From positions 1 to 63,742 of the forward strand of contig JAFVTT010000019.1 in NCBI GenBank assembly GCA_017503065.1: a stretch of DNA of 63,742 bases. The letters run 5' to 3'. Shown piece by piece: positions 15,466-24,081 of the stretch; within the stretch, counting starts at the first letter, position 1; each line of letters starts with the position of its first letter. The notes under the pieces were generated by a model. That model saw only the letters and a list, made by a program, of their open reading frames with translations, ran no database searches and was not told where the DNA came from. The stretch comes from Bacteroidaceae bacterium. Lineage in GTDB: Bacteria > Bacteroidota > Bacteroidia > Bacteroidales > Bacteroidaceae. The position numbers and the translations under genes are program-made.

Positions 15466-16095
15466 TTATTCTACAAATCTATATTTCTGCTTGTCACGAG
15501 GCTTGGCATCGGGTGCCTCGTCGGCATAACCGAAGCCTACACAAAGACTGAGTTCATACCCCTCGGAGAAACCGAGTTTGTCCACCAGGGGCTTGCACAG
15601 GTCGTTGTCCGTGAGGAAACGTACAGGACTGCCCAGACAGATGGAGCCCACGCCCATGCTCCATGCAGAGAGCATCATGTTCTCAGCCATAAGGCCACAA
15701 TCGTAGGCAGAGAAGTCGTAGGACAGATCGCGTGCTATGAACACCATCACGGGTGCGCCACGGAAGCAGTCCTTTGCCATAGGTATCTGGGGATGTGCCT
15801 CGCCCATGGCCTTGCTCATTTCGGCAAGGAGTTCGGGATTGTCCACCACGCGTATTTCCCACGACTGCTTGTTCTGCCCGTTGGGGGCGTTGATACCGCA
15901 ATCCAGTATCTGCGTCATCACATCGCGAGGTACAACCTGATCCTTGTACTTACGGATGCTGCGACGTGCCATGATGGTCTCCACCACCTGGTTCTTGTCC
16001 TCTTTTGTGTCTGCCATTTCCTTGTTATCTTGAGGGGTGCATGCCATGAGCATTGACATGAGGGCGGCACCGAAAAGAATATTTATCTTCATCAT
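15466..16095 (-). CDS. Nitroreductase-family lipoprotein
   Basis: The 209-residue product has the FMN-binding nitroreductase fold: ETIMARRSIRKYKDQVVPRD near the start, CGINAPNGQNKQSWEIRVVD, then DCGLMAENMMLSAWSMGVGS and LCVGFGYADEAPDAKPRDK. Unusually, the chosen start (16095, MMKINILF...) adds a lipoprotein signal with lipobox LMACTPQ, which would place a flavoenzyme outside the cytoplasm. Without the signal the protein would start around the NQVVETIMARRS segment. The substrate is unknown. It lies between nanE and sstT in one orientation, probably cotranscribed. Confidence 0.8.
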   Translation of the reverse strand: MMKINILFGAALMSMLMACTPQDNKEMADTKEDKNQVVETIMARRSIRKYKDQVVPRDVMTQILDCGINAPNGQNKQSWEIRVVDNPELLAEMSKAMGEAHPQIPMAKDCFRGAPVMVFIARDLSYDFSAYDCGLMAENMMLSAWSMGVGSICLGSPVRFLTDNDLCKPLVDKLGFSEGYELSLCVGFGYADEAPDAKPRDKQKYRFVE

Positions 16096-16109
16096 TAATG
16101 TTTTTAAAA

Positions 16110-16170
16110 GGACGCTGCACGCAGCGTCCACTTTGTAATTGTTGTCATTCGGACACGGCATGCCGTGTCC
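16110..16170. repeat. Two palindromes of the GGGAC...GTCCC family
   Basis: GGACGCTGCACGCAGCGTCC (16110-16129) and GGACACGGCATGCCGTGTCC (16151-16170) stand side by side between nanE and the nitroreductase gene. They are followed by CACCGTTAAACGTTAATC (about 16182-16199), which overlaps the nanE stop codon. Confidence 0.75.
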
Positions 16171-16193
16171 CTACCATAGCTCACCGTTAAACG

Positions 16194-17372
16194 TTAATCA
16201 TGTTTCTCCGCTATGCGCTCGAGCGACTGGTAAACCTGCATGAGGCCGCGGGGCACATGGAAGCATCCCTTCCACTTGCCACCCTTGAGGGTAAGCAGCA
16301 CCTCGCCCTGACGGTTGAGATAGCCGAACCATTCGGGATGCTCGGGATCCATGAAGTGGCTCCACACATAGTCGTGTATGCGCTCGAACCATGCCAGACA
16401 CTCGGCGTTGCCGGTCAGTTCGTAGCCCTTGATCATGGTAATGAGAGTCTCGATGTGCACCCACCACAACTTCTGGTCCCACTCCAACTGCTGGAGAGGA
16501 CGTCCAAGACGGTCCATGAAGTAGAAGATACCGCCATACTGCTTGTCCCAACCGTACTCTGCCTCAGCCAGGGCTATCTTCACGGCCTTCTCTATAAGTG
16601 CCTGGTCGCCCAGACGCTTTCCGAGATCCATGATGAACCACATGGCTTCGATGGCATGACCGGGATTGAGCAGACGGCCGTCCATGCAATCCACAAGTTC
16701 GTTGTCCGTGCCAAGATGCTCGACAATAAGACCAAGTTCGGGACGGTAGAAGACGTCCATCACCTCGTGCACACAGGTCTCTATGGTCTTGTCCAGGAAG
16801 TCCTTGTCAAGCAGGGATTCAATCTCCAGAGCCACATTGCACAGAATCATGGGCAGTGCGAAACTCTTCAGCGAGCGTGCTCCTGGAGCCGCCTTGGACC
16901 AACGGCCCTTGGGATTGTCCACCTTGGAGAGGACGATATCAAATGTCTTCTTGGCTATGTCGGCATACTCCTGGTTGCCGGTGGCGATGGACAACTGGCC
17001 GAAGGCTATGACGGCAAAGGTATAGGAGAAGATGTTGTAGGGTTCCACCAGAGGATGTCCCTCGCGGTCAAGGGCAAAGTACCAGTTGAGGTTGCCGTCG
17101 TGACCGTACTTCTTCAGGAACTCGGCACCCTGGATGGCGGCATCCAGCCATTCCTGACGCTTCTCTACCTTATTATATAATGTGGAAAGCATCCACACCT
17201 CGCGACCCTGAAGCCAGATGAACTTGTCTGTGTCGAACACCTCACCGTCACGCTCCAGACATGTGAAGTAACCACCGAACTCCTTGTCTATGCTCTTCTC
17301 CATCCAGAAGGGCATCACCCTGTCCAGGAGTTCTGACTTGTATTGCTGGGCAAGTTGTTTGAAATCTATCAT
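16194..17372 (-). CDS. nanE: N-acylglucosamine 2-epimerase (AGE type NanE)
   Basis: The 392-residue protein is an (alpha/alpha)6-barrel epimerase of the AGE/renin-binding-protein family: MPFWMEKSIDKEFGGYFTCL, FIWLQGREVWMLSTLYNK, NPGHAIEAMWFIMDLGKRLG (catalytic His), EYGWDKQYGGIFYFMDRLGR and the late KLWWVHIETLITMI and GCFHVPRGLMQVYQ. It interconverts N-acetylmannosamine, the NanA product, and N-acetylglucosamine in the cytoplasm. Bacteroides use this AGE type instead of the NanK plus NanE-6-phosphate route. It begins 71 nt after the symporter gene in the Nan operon. Confidence 0.85.
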   Translation of the reverse strand: MIDFKQLAQQYKSELLDRVMPFWMEKSIDKEFGGYFTCLERDGEVFDTDKFIWLQGREVWMLSTLYNKVEKRQEWLDAAIQGAEFLKKYGHDGNLNWYFALDREGHPLVEPYNIFSYTFAVIAFGQLSIATGNQEYADIAKKTFDIVLSKVDNPKGRWSKAAPGARSLKSFALPMILCNVALEIESLLDKDFLDKTIETCVHEVMDVFYRPELGLIVEHLGTDNELVDCMDGRLLNPGHAIEAMWFIMDLGKRLGDQALIEKAVKIALAEAEYGWDKQYGGIFYFMDRLGRPLQQLEWDQKLWWVHIETLITMIKGYELTGNAECLAWFERIHDYVWSHFMDPEHPEWFGYLNRQGEVLLTLKGGKWKGCFHVPRGLMQVYQSLERIAEKHD

Positions 17373-17443
17373 ATTCTTTATGTTTTGTGAATGTTAAGGG
17401 TGCCTATAGTCGCTGTCGTTCCCATAGGCACCATGAAATAATC

Positions 17444-19975
17444 TTATTTACTACTCTTCAGGTACGAACCGATGGAGAGCAGCCATGCCACGATTACGGA
17501 AACCACGATACCAGTGGCACCGAACAGGAAGAGGTTGGCATCTGTACATTCGCTCATCCAGAACACCACAGCCTCACCTGCCACGAAACCTATGAGTGCG
17601 GCATAGCCCTTGACACGCTTCATGAAGACGGCCATGAAGAAGAGACCGCCCAAACCGCTGGTCAGCAGGCCCAAGGCGCTATTGAAGAAGTCGAGGAAAG
17701 ACTGCACGTTCCATGTGGCCATGAAGAGTGCCAGAACCAGACCTATCAAGCCGCTCAGCATGGAACTCCATCGTGCCACACCCAACAACTGATGGTCGGT
17801 GGTGCTGGGGCGGAAGCGCTTCCAGAAGTCTATGGAGAATGCCGTGGACACACTGTTGATATTGCTGGAGATGGTGCTCATGGTGGCCGCAAAGATGGCC
17901 GCAATGAGCATACCGGCAATACCGGCAGGCATCTGACTCATCATGAAGAAGGGGAAGATGGCATCGGACTGACCCATGGTTACGTCCAACTCGGTGGGGT
18001 GTGTCTTGTAGAACGTGTACAGACCTGTACCTATCATGTAGAAGGCAACAGAGACGAACACGCTCATAAGGCCGTTCACCAGAATGCCACGACCGGCTGA
18101 CTTCTCGTCGGGGGTGGTCATGAAACGCTGGATCACCGTCTGGTCAGAGGTGTAGGAGATAAGGTTGTTGGCCAAACCTCCGATGATGATAACCCACCAT
18201 GTGGCCTGCGACCACGAGTTGCTCCAATCGAAGAGGCGCAACTTGTCGTTCTCCAGTGCTATGTCTATGCATCCCGTCACACCGCCTTCGGTGTTCACGG
18301 CCAGGTATATTACGGCAAAGATGGCACCGCCCACCAGAATAAGGCCCTGCACCACATCGCCCCAGATGACGGCTTCCACACCGCCCATGGTGCAATAGAC
18401 GATGGTGATAAGTCCCATGAGCACGATGCACAGGTAGATGTCAATGCCTGTTACCGCAGTCAGGGCCAGCGAAGGCAGATAAAGTACCATGGCCATGCGC
18501 ACTATCATGAACACGCAGAAGAGGAACGATGCCAGCAGACGTGTGGCCAGATTGAAGCGTTGCTCCAATACCTCATAGGCACTGGTGACGTTCAGTTTGC
18601 GGAAATAGGGAAGATAGTACTTTATTACGGGGAAACTGATAAGCAGTATCATCCACAACATGGGATAGTACGTCCAGTCGGTAGTATATGCCTTGGCAGG
18701 GATGGTCATGTAGGTGATGGCCGAAAGCATGGTGGCATAGATGCTGATACCTGCCGCCCACCAGGGTATGCGTCCGCCTCCCTTGAAGAAATCGTCGGCA
18801 CCCTTTTCCTTACGCATGAAATAGAAGCCCATGCCAAGCATGGCCAGAAGGTAGATGGCAAGCACCATCCAGTTGATCCAGCCGAAGTTCTTCTCGTTGA
18901 TGACATCCACATGGGTAACGTCAGCACTGCGCACACCGGGCATCAGTTCGCCACCGCTATAACTCCAGCCTTTGCCGCCCACTTCGGGAGTGAGGCATGC
19001 ACCTGCCCTTGCCAGGAGGCTGTCGCCGGGGAGCAGTCCCCAGGCATCGGTGATGGTATGGTAGGTGAGCACATCCTTGCGGAAACGATACCATTCGGGG
19101 GTGTGGCGCAGATAGAGACTGTCCTGACGACCCTGTATGGCACTGAGGAAAATTTCATAGTCGACACCACCGAAGAATGCCACATGACTGTATCCGATGG
19201 ACGTACAGGTACTGCCCACTATGGCCTGACGACAGAGTTCGCGTCCGCCGTCCTGGGTATTGTCCACCCATACGGATGCCGGTGCAGTACGCTTCCACTG
19301 GGACGCGGAAGCATTGCCCTTCTTCAGTTCGCTGACAGGCATGTACACGGCATCGGTGTGCACCGCCGGCGCCAATCCCAGGGAATCAATCTTCGGCTGA
19401 TAGCCACCGAAGACAAACAGGCAATAGCCGGATGCAGTGTTCTGCACGGCCACACAGGGTTGCAGACGGCACTCGTCGGGCAAGGTGGCAGCCAATGTCC
19501 ATTCCTTGGCATCGCCGGGATATTGCAGAGAGTACACCTCCTTGTTGGGCACGCCAAAACATTGTCCGCCTACCACCCAAATGGTTCCGTCGTGATAGGT
19601 GGCCGCAAAGTTGTCAAGTGCCTTTGGCAGATAAGGGATGGGGGAAATCTTGGCGTCTACGGCATTGTGGAAGACGCACTCGCTGAATGCCCCCATGGCA
19701 TCCATACCTCCCATGTAGACGGCACCTCCGGGAACCTGCACACTGGCGCCGTAGGCTCTGGGATAATATACCTTCTGTCCGCCATCGGCACAGGGCACGT
19801 CGGGGAAGTTGCATCCGCCGGTAATCATCAGTTTGTCCATAATCCAACCTGCATAGTGGCCGGATACGGCTTGCTTCAGGGGAATACCGGTGGGGGTGAC
19901 GACAACACGGTTCTGTCCCATGCTGAGCAAGGGACAGAGTACTAATAGCATTAACAGATATTTCTTCATCTTCAC
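17444..19975 (-). CDS. Fused sialic acid mutarotase and sodium:solute symporter (NanM-NanT)
   Basis: This 843-residue protein joins two activities. Residues 1-20 are a signal peptide. Residues about 22-355 form a kelch propeller of the cyclically permuted NanM/YjhT type, with repeated glycine motifs (GGCNFPD, MGGMDAMGA, VVGGQCFG, FGGYQPKI, FFGGVDYEIF). Residues about 365-843 are a sodium:solute symporter (SSS family) with roughly 13-14 membrane helices, beginning INWMVLAIYLLAMLGMGFYF and including ISIYATMLSAITYMTIPAKA and AAIFAATMSTISSNINSVST. The mutarotase would sit in the periplasm directly at the transporter mouth, supplying the preferred anomer of sialic acid. The gene starts 16 nt after nanA. 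Confidence 0.85.
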   Translation of the reverse strand: MKMKKYLLMLLVLCPLLSMGQNRVVVTPTGIPLKQAVSGHYAGWIMDKLMITGGCNFPDVPCADGGQKVYYPRAYGASVQVPGGAVYMGGMDAMGAFSECVFHNAVDAKISPIPYLPKALDNFAATYHDGTIWVVGGQCFGVPNKEVYSLQYPGDAKEWTLAATLPDECRLQPCVAVQNTASGYCLFVFGGYQPKIDSLGLAPAVHTDAVYMPVSELKKGNASASQWKRTAPASVWVDNTQDGGRELCRQAIVGSTCTSIGYSHVAFFGGVDYEIFLSAIQGRQDSLYLRHTPEWYRFRKDVLTYHTITDAWGLLPGDSLLARAGACLTPEVGGKGWSYSGGELMPGVRSADVTHVDVINEKNFGWINWMVLAIYLLAMLGMGFYFMRKEKGADDFFKGGGRIPWWAAGISIYATMLSAITYMTIPAKAYTTDWTYYPMLWMILLISFPVIKYYLPYFRKLNVTSAYEVLEQRFNLATRLLASFLFCVFMIVRMAMVLYLPSLALTAVTGIDIYLCIVLMGLITIVYCTMGGVEAVIWGDVVQGLILVGGAIFAVIYLAVNTEGGVTGCIDIALENDKLRLFDWSNSWSQATWWVIIIGGLANNLISYTSDQTVIQRFMTTPDEKSAGRGILVNGLMSVFVSVAFYMIGTGLYTFYKTHPTELDVTMGQSDAIFPFFMMSQMPAGIAGMLIAAIFAATMSTISSNINSVSTAFSIDFWKRFRPSTTDHQLLGVARWSSMLSGLIGLVLALFMATWNVQSFLDFFNSALGLLTSGLGGLFFMAVFMKRVKGYAALIGFVAGEAVVFWMSECTDANLFLFGATGIVVSVIVAWLLSIGSYLKSSK

Positions 19976-19991
19976 TCAGGGGCAAGGGGGC

Positions 19992-20918
19992 TTAGAACTT
20001 GTTGCAACGCTCAAAGAAACCTATTGCCTCCAGTTCGGCACGCATGGCATCCTCTTCCTCCTGTGTGAGGTTCTGGAAGGGGGTGCGGTTGGGACCGAGG
20101 TCGAGACCGATGAGTTTCATTATGCGCTTGCCACCCACAATGTTGCCACGGAAATGGCAGATGACATTGATAACCTCCTGAGAGAAGTTCTGCAACTCGC
20201 GTGCCTTCTCCAAGTCGCCCTGCTTCCAGGCATCGATGATGCCCACGAGATTTACACCGTTGTAGTTGGTGGTTCCGCCTATGCCGCCCTGTGCGCCGCC
20301 CATGGCCAGCGAGGGCAGGATGGTCTCGTCCTGACCGTGAAGCATGTCGAACTTGCCACCGGCATACAGACGGCACTGGTTGTATTCGTAGATGCTCTCG
20401 TAGGTGTACTTGATACCGGCAAAGTTGTGGATACGTCCGTCCACGGCCTCCAGCAACTTCACCATGGGCAGGAAAGCACCGTTGAAGGCTGGGATGTGGT
20501 AATAGTAGAAGGGCAGGTCGGGAGCGCCTGCGGCTATCTCCTCGCAGTATTTTACCAGTTCCTCTATGCGTCCGATCTTGGGGAATGGAGGTGCCATGGC
20601 ACCAATACCCCATGCGCCTATCTTTTGGGCATGCTCGGCAAGCATGCGAGAGTTGCGCACACAACATGATCCTACATGAACTATTACCTTGAATTCACTT
20701 GGCAATGCCTTGGCAGCCTCTACCCAAGCCTCGGCCAGGCGCATGCGCTCGTCCTCGGTGAGCATGTAGCCCTCGCCGCTGCTACCGTTGATGAATACGC
20801 CCTGCATACCGTTCTTCTGCAACATGGCGGCATATGCGGGAATGGGTTCCAGGTTCACGTCTCCGTTGGCGTAGAACGGAGTGAATGGGGCATCGATAAG
20901 TCCGATAATCTTTTCCAT
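19992..20918 (-). CDS. nanA: N-acetylneuraminate lyase
   Basis: The 308-residue TIM-barrel enzyme splits N-acetylneuraminate into N-acetylmannosamine and pyruvate. It carries the family landmarks: GSSGEG at residues 45-50 (carboxylate-binding loop), YYYHIP at 138-143 (catalytic Tyr), and FAGIKYTYES with the Schiff-base lysine at Lys170. The length is normal. It is second in the minus-strand cluster, between the GH95 fucosidase and the NanM-NanT fusion, and NanE follows, completing conversion to GlcNAc. Confidence 0.9.
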   Translation of the reverse strand: MEKIIGLIDAPFTPFYANGDVNLEPIPAYAAMLQKNGMQGVFINGSSGEGYMLTEDERMRLAEAWVEAAKALPSEFKVIVHVGSCCVRNSRMLAEHAQKIGAWGIGAMAPPFPKIGRIEELVKYCEEIAAGAPDLPFYYYHIPAFNGAFLPMVKLLEAVDGRIHNFAGIKYTYESIYEYNQCRLYAGGKFDMLHGQDETILPSLAMGGAQGGIGGTTNYNGVNLVGIIDAWKQGDLEKARELQNFSQEVINVICHFRGNIVGGKRIMKLIGLDLGPNRTPFQNLTQEEEDAMRAELEAIGFFERCNKF

Positions 20919-20953
20919 AATATCTGATGTTTTATGTTGTTTGGTTCTATTAG

Positions 20954-21006
20954 AGGAAACCCTAGGATGACCTAGGAAGACCTAGGACGTCCTAGGGTTT
21001 CCTAAG
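20954..21006. repeat. CCTAGG repeat with exact 10-bp period
   Basis: CCTAGG occurs at 20961, 20971, 20981 and 20991, each exactly 10 bp apart, followed by CCTAAG at 21001. The outermost copies lie in a perfect 13-bp inverted repeat, AGGAAACCCTAGG (20954-20966) and CCTAGGGTTTCCT (20991-21003). It lies between GH95 and nanA within the presumed operon. Confidence 0.85.
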
Positions 21007-21012
21007 GTTATC

Positions 21013-23481
21013 CTATAACTCTATGCTGTAGGTCTCTCCCACCTTGGTCTTCTTGATGACGATGGTGTTCTGGTCCTTCTTCTGGATCTTCACCTTCTTG
21101 CCGGCAGAGTTGCGCACGGTCTTGCCTGCTATGCCGGGATACTTGATATAGAGGGGCTGGCCGGCATGGCTCTCCACCTTCACCTTGGTGAGGTTGCCGT
21201 CCTTCCAGTCCTGGTCAACGGTAAAGTTGCCCACGGCCTTCAAACCGTGTACATGTCCCTCGGCCTTCCATGTGGAGGGCATGGCAGGCAGCAGTTGCAG
21301 GGTGTCGGTGTGGCTCTGCAGGAGCATCTCGGCTATACCGGCGCAACAACCGAAGTTACCGTCAATCTGGAAGGGAGCATGTGCGTCGTAGAGGTTGTAG
21401 TACACACCGCCTGCATACTGGTTCAGGCCATAGTCGGTGGAATGGCGCAGGGCATTCTTCAGGATGAGGTGGGCATGGTCGCCGTCCAATGCACGTGCCC
21501 AAAGGTTCACCTTCCAACCCATGCTCCAACCGGTAGCGGCATCGCCACGCAACTTCAATGAGTTGACGGCAGGCTGGAAGTAGGGACTTGTAGGTGCTAT
21601 CTGTGTTAGGGGATAGAGTGCCATCAGGTGGCTCATGTGACGGTGGTCGGGATCGTCGCTCACGTGGTAGGGGCTGTATTTCCATTCGCGCAGGATGATG
21701 TCGCCCTTGTTTATGCCGTTGCGGCCGTCCACCCAAGCGCGGTGCTTGTCGGTGCGTGCATCATATACCTCGGTGTGCAGGCCCTTGTCGGTCTTGGCAA
21801 GATAGTCCTTCAACTTGGCCACGTCCTCCTTGGTGAGGCCTGTCACCTTGCTGCCCAGGATATTCTGTGCCTCGTCCACGCTCATCAGCAGATAGTGTAT
21901 CAACTGCTGTGCATGTGCGGTACCGTCCTCCTTGGGATGCGAGTTCTGCTCTGCACTGTACTCGTCGGGAGCCTCGTATGTTCCGTCCTGAGCCACCTTC
22001 ATACGCTCGAACCAGAACTGGGCACAAGACCACATGGCGGGGAAAGCCTTGGCAAGGAAAGCCTTGTCCAGAGTGTAGCGGTAGTGCTGCCACAGGTGTG
22101 AGCAGTACCAGGCATTGGCCACGAAATAGTTGGTGCCCCAGATGCTCATACCGCCGAACAGGCTGCTCTCTGTGAATACGGTCCAACCGTTTTCCACACC
22201 GGCATACTTTCTGGCGGCCTTCTGCCAGTTCTCGTCACCTGCATTCTGTATGATGTAATCCAGCAGGGGCAGATGCAGTTCGCTCAGGTTGGTAGGCTCG
22301 GTGGGCCAGTAGTTCATCTGTATGTTGATGTTGGTGTGCACGTCGGAGTTCCAGGGGGCATTGCTCATATTGTTCCAGATGCCCTGCAGGTTGTTGGGAG
22401 CCAAGAGTTCGCGGTTGCTGGAGATAGCCAGATAGCGGCCGTAGTAGAAATACAACTGCTCCAGGAAACGTGCCTCGGGATTGTTGAGGTCCTTCAGCGT
22501 GCTGTAGTGGTCGATGAGTTCGTTGGTGGGACGGTTGCTCTTGGCATTCAGGTCCAGAGACACACGGCCTGTGTAGGACAGGAAATTGGCAACGTGGTCC
22601 TTCTGTATGTTGGGGAACCCCTTCTTGCAGGCGGCATCCACACGGGCCATCATCTCCTTGCCCAGGTCGTCAATGGAAACACCTGTGGTACGGCTCTTGG
22701 CATTGGGGGCAAAGTCTGTGCCGGCAGCCATGTACATCACCACCTCACTGGCACCGACAACCTCTATGCCGTTCTTTCTGGTCAACACATGTCCTCCGCC
22801 TATGGGCACGACACGCATAGTAGCCTGATAGGCCACAGTCTCCAACTGACCATGGAAGTTGGCATAGGGCAGGCTGCCTGCATCTGTGGCATAAACCACG
22901 GGGCTGGCATTGATGTCCTTGCCGGGAGCGAAGGAGAAGAGCAGGTGCAGCTTCTTCTTGCCGGAAGCCTGATAGCGTGCCACCATCACCTTGTCGGGAT
23001 TGCTGACGAAATATGTGCGGTCGTAGGCAGTCATGTATTCCGCGCTGGTGCAATGCACACGGCCGATGCCTTCCTGCAGGTCCAGGCTGCGGACATAGTC
23101 CTTCACCTCGCCGTCCTTGCCGGGCAGGAACACGCCGCTAAGGTCCTCCACAAAGATGCTGCCGAAGTTCTTGTACTGGCCATAGCCACCGCCAAAGCCC
23201 TGCATGTCGCTGGGTTTACCCGTCCAGAGGGTCTTCTCGTTGAACTGGATTTCGTCCTTGTTCAGGCCTCCGAACAGGCTACCGCCCAACTGGCCGTTAC
23301 CGATGGGCAGAGAGTACTCCATCCATACGTTCTTCACACCGGTAGCCGTAGAGGGCACGTCGTACCAAAGGGTCATTGGGTTTCTGGGGGTAACATCCTC
23401 GGCACTTGCCGAAAGTCCCGCAATCAAAGCCATGCCCACGGCACATGCTCTGAGACCTTTCTTCATAGAAAATCTTTTCAT
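21013..23481 (-). CDS. GH95 alpha-L-fucosidase, secreted
   Basis: The 822-residue protein starts with a signal peptide (LRACAVGMALIAGLSASA) and has the three-part GH95 layout: an N-terminal beta domain (NVWMEYSLPIGNGQLGGSLF, NEKTLWTGKP), an (alpha/alpha)6 catalytic barrel and a C-terminal beta domain. Active-site landmarks are VHTNINIQMNYWPTEPTN near residues 381-397 (the Asn pair that orients water), the APDEYSAEQ region near 510 (acid Glu) and APFQIDGNFGCCAGIAEM near 706 (Asp). GH95 enzymes remove alpha-1,2-linked fucose, as on mucin and milk glycans, and some members are galactosidases. It is the first gene of the Nan cluster, 94 nt before nanA. Confidence 0.85.
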   Translation of the reverse strand: MKRFSMKKGLRACAVGMALIAGLSASAEDVTPRNPMTLWYDVPSTATGVKNVWMEYSLPIGNGQLGGSLFGGLNKDEIQFNEKTLWTGKPSDMQGFGGGYGQYKNFGSIFVEDLSGVFLPGKDGEVKDYVRSLDLQEGIGRVHCTSAEYMTAYDRTYFVSNPDKVMVARYQASGKKKLHLLFSFAPGKDINASPVVYATDAGSLPYANFHGQLETVAYQATMRVVPIGGGHVLTRKNGIEVVGASEVVMYMAAGTDFAPNAKSRTTGVSIDDLGKEMMARVDAACKKGFPNIQKDHVANFLSYTGRVSLDLNAKSNRPTNELIDHYSTLKDLNNPEARFLEQLYFYYGRYLAISSNRELLAPNNLQGIWNNMSNAPWNSDVHTNINIQMNYWPTEPTNLSELHLPLLDYIIQNAGDENWQKAARKYAGVENGWTVFTESSLFGGMSIWGTNYFVANAWYCSHLWQHYRYTLDKAFLAKAFPAMWSCAQFWFERMKVAQDGTYEAPDEYSAEQNSHPKEDGTAHAQQLIHYLLMSVDEAQNILGSKVTGLTKEDVAKLKDYLAKTDKGLHTEVYDARTDKHRAWVDGRNGINKGDIILREWKYSPYHVSDDPDHRHMSHLMALYPLTQIAPTSPYFQPAVNSLKLRGDAATGWSMGWKVNLWARALDGDHAHLILKNALRHSTDYGLNQYAGGVYYNLYDAHAPFQIDGNFGCCAGIAEMLLQSHTDTLQLLPAMPSTWKAEGHVHGLKAVGNFTVDQDWKDGNLTKVKVESHAGQPLYIKYPGIAGKTVRNSAGKKVKIQKKDQNTIVIKKTKVGETYSIEL

Positions 23482-23633
23482 TTTAGGGTATAAGTTAGTT
23501 TGGTTATTATTGTTCTATGTATAAGGGAGGTGCAGAATGCACAAAACCACGCGTAAAGATATAAAAATATGTTCTCCCCGACAATGTCATACATAAAAAG
23601 CACTCTTTTCGGTGCAAAAAAATGGCCGAAAGC
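23482..23633. other. Spacer upstream of the GH95-nan cluster
   Basis: There is no gene here. A weak minus-strand box TATCTTTA (23554-23561) is the only candidate promoter seen for GH95. No operator for a sialic acid regulator was recognised, and no regulator gene lies nearby. Confidence 0.4.
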
Positions 23634-23664
23634 TTTGTTAATTCCCACTTTTGTCATACCTTTG
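23634..23664 (+). promoter_or_regulatory. Promoter of tRNA-Thr
   Basis: TTTG (23634-23637), 19 nt, TACCTTTG (23657-23664): an exact match to the Bacteroidota consensus, 11 nt before the mature tRNA. Confidence 0.85.
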
Positions 23665-23675
23665 CACCCGATTTC

Positions 23676-23747
<72 letters not shown>

Positions 23748-23757
23748 CAGAAACGAA

Positions 23758-23791
23758 AGCGGAGATACCTTGTCATCAGGGTATCTCCGCT
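23758..23791 (+). terminator. Terminator of tRNA-Thr
   Basis: A perfect 12-bp stem AGCGGAGATACC (23758-23769) and GGTATCTCCGCT (23780-23791) with a 10-nt loop is followed by a run of A and T. Confidence 0.85.
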
Positions 23792-23864
23792 ATTATATAT
23801 ATATTGTAGACACGTGGGAAACATAATTGCGTATTGTTCATACAAAAGAATACACCGAACTTAC

Positions 23865-23951
23865 GTTAATGGTAAGTTTTGTCATTACTAATGGTAAACT
23901 TTACCATCGGTAATCGTTCGTCGAACCATCGGTAATGATTCGCCATTACCG
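23865..23951. repeat. Operator-like cluster of GGTAAT palindromes
   Basis: The gene-free stretch 23792-24081 contains ATGGTAAACTTTACCAT (23891-23907, palindromic except its centre) and CGGTAATG/CATTACCG (23930-23937 and 23944-23951). Further TAATGGTAA and ATCGGTAAT copies are nearby. A 63-codon minus-strand frame over this region looks like chance. The repeated dyads resemble binding sites but no cognate regulator is evident. Confidence 0.55.
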
Positions 23952-24081
23952 TCACGAGGATGAGATTCCGTTTAAACGGTATTCTTATGGTTGCATTTAT
24001 GTTAACCCAGTAGCGATGCCGCAAATCCACTATTCCTGCAGGCAAAATATGCTCCAAAATGGTATATGTTACCGTCTTCGT

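Noticed and set aside
18560..19945. Long plus-strand frame (461 codons) opposite the NanM-NanT gene
   Set aside because: Antisense shadow of a clear gene; no recognisable domain or start signal.
20954..21006. CCTAGG repeats considered as a CRISPR array
   Set aside because: Repeats are 6 bp with 4-bp gaps, far too short, and no cas genes are present.
23866..24057. 63-codon minus-strand frame in the spacer after tRNA-Thr
   Set aside because: No ribosome binding site or family; the region is better described by its palindromes.
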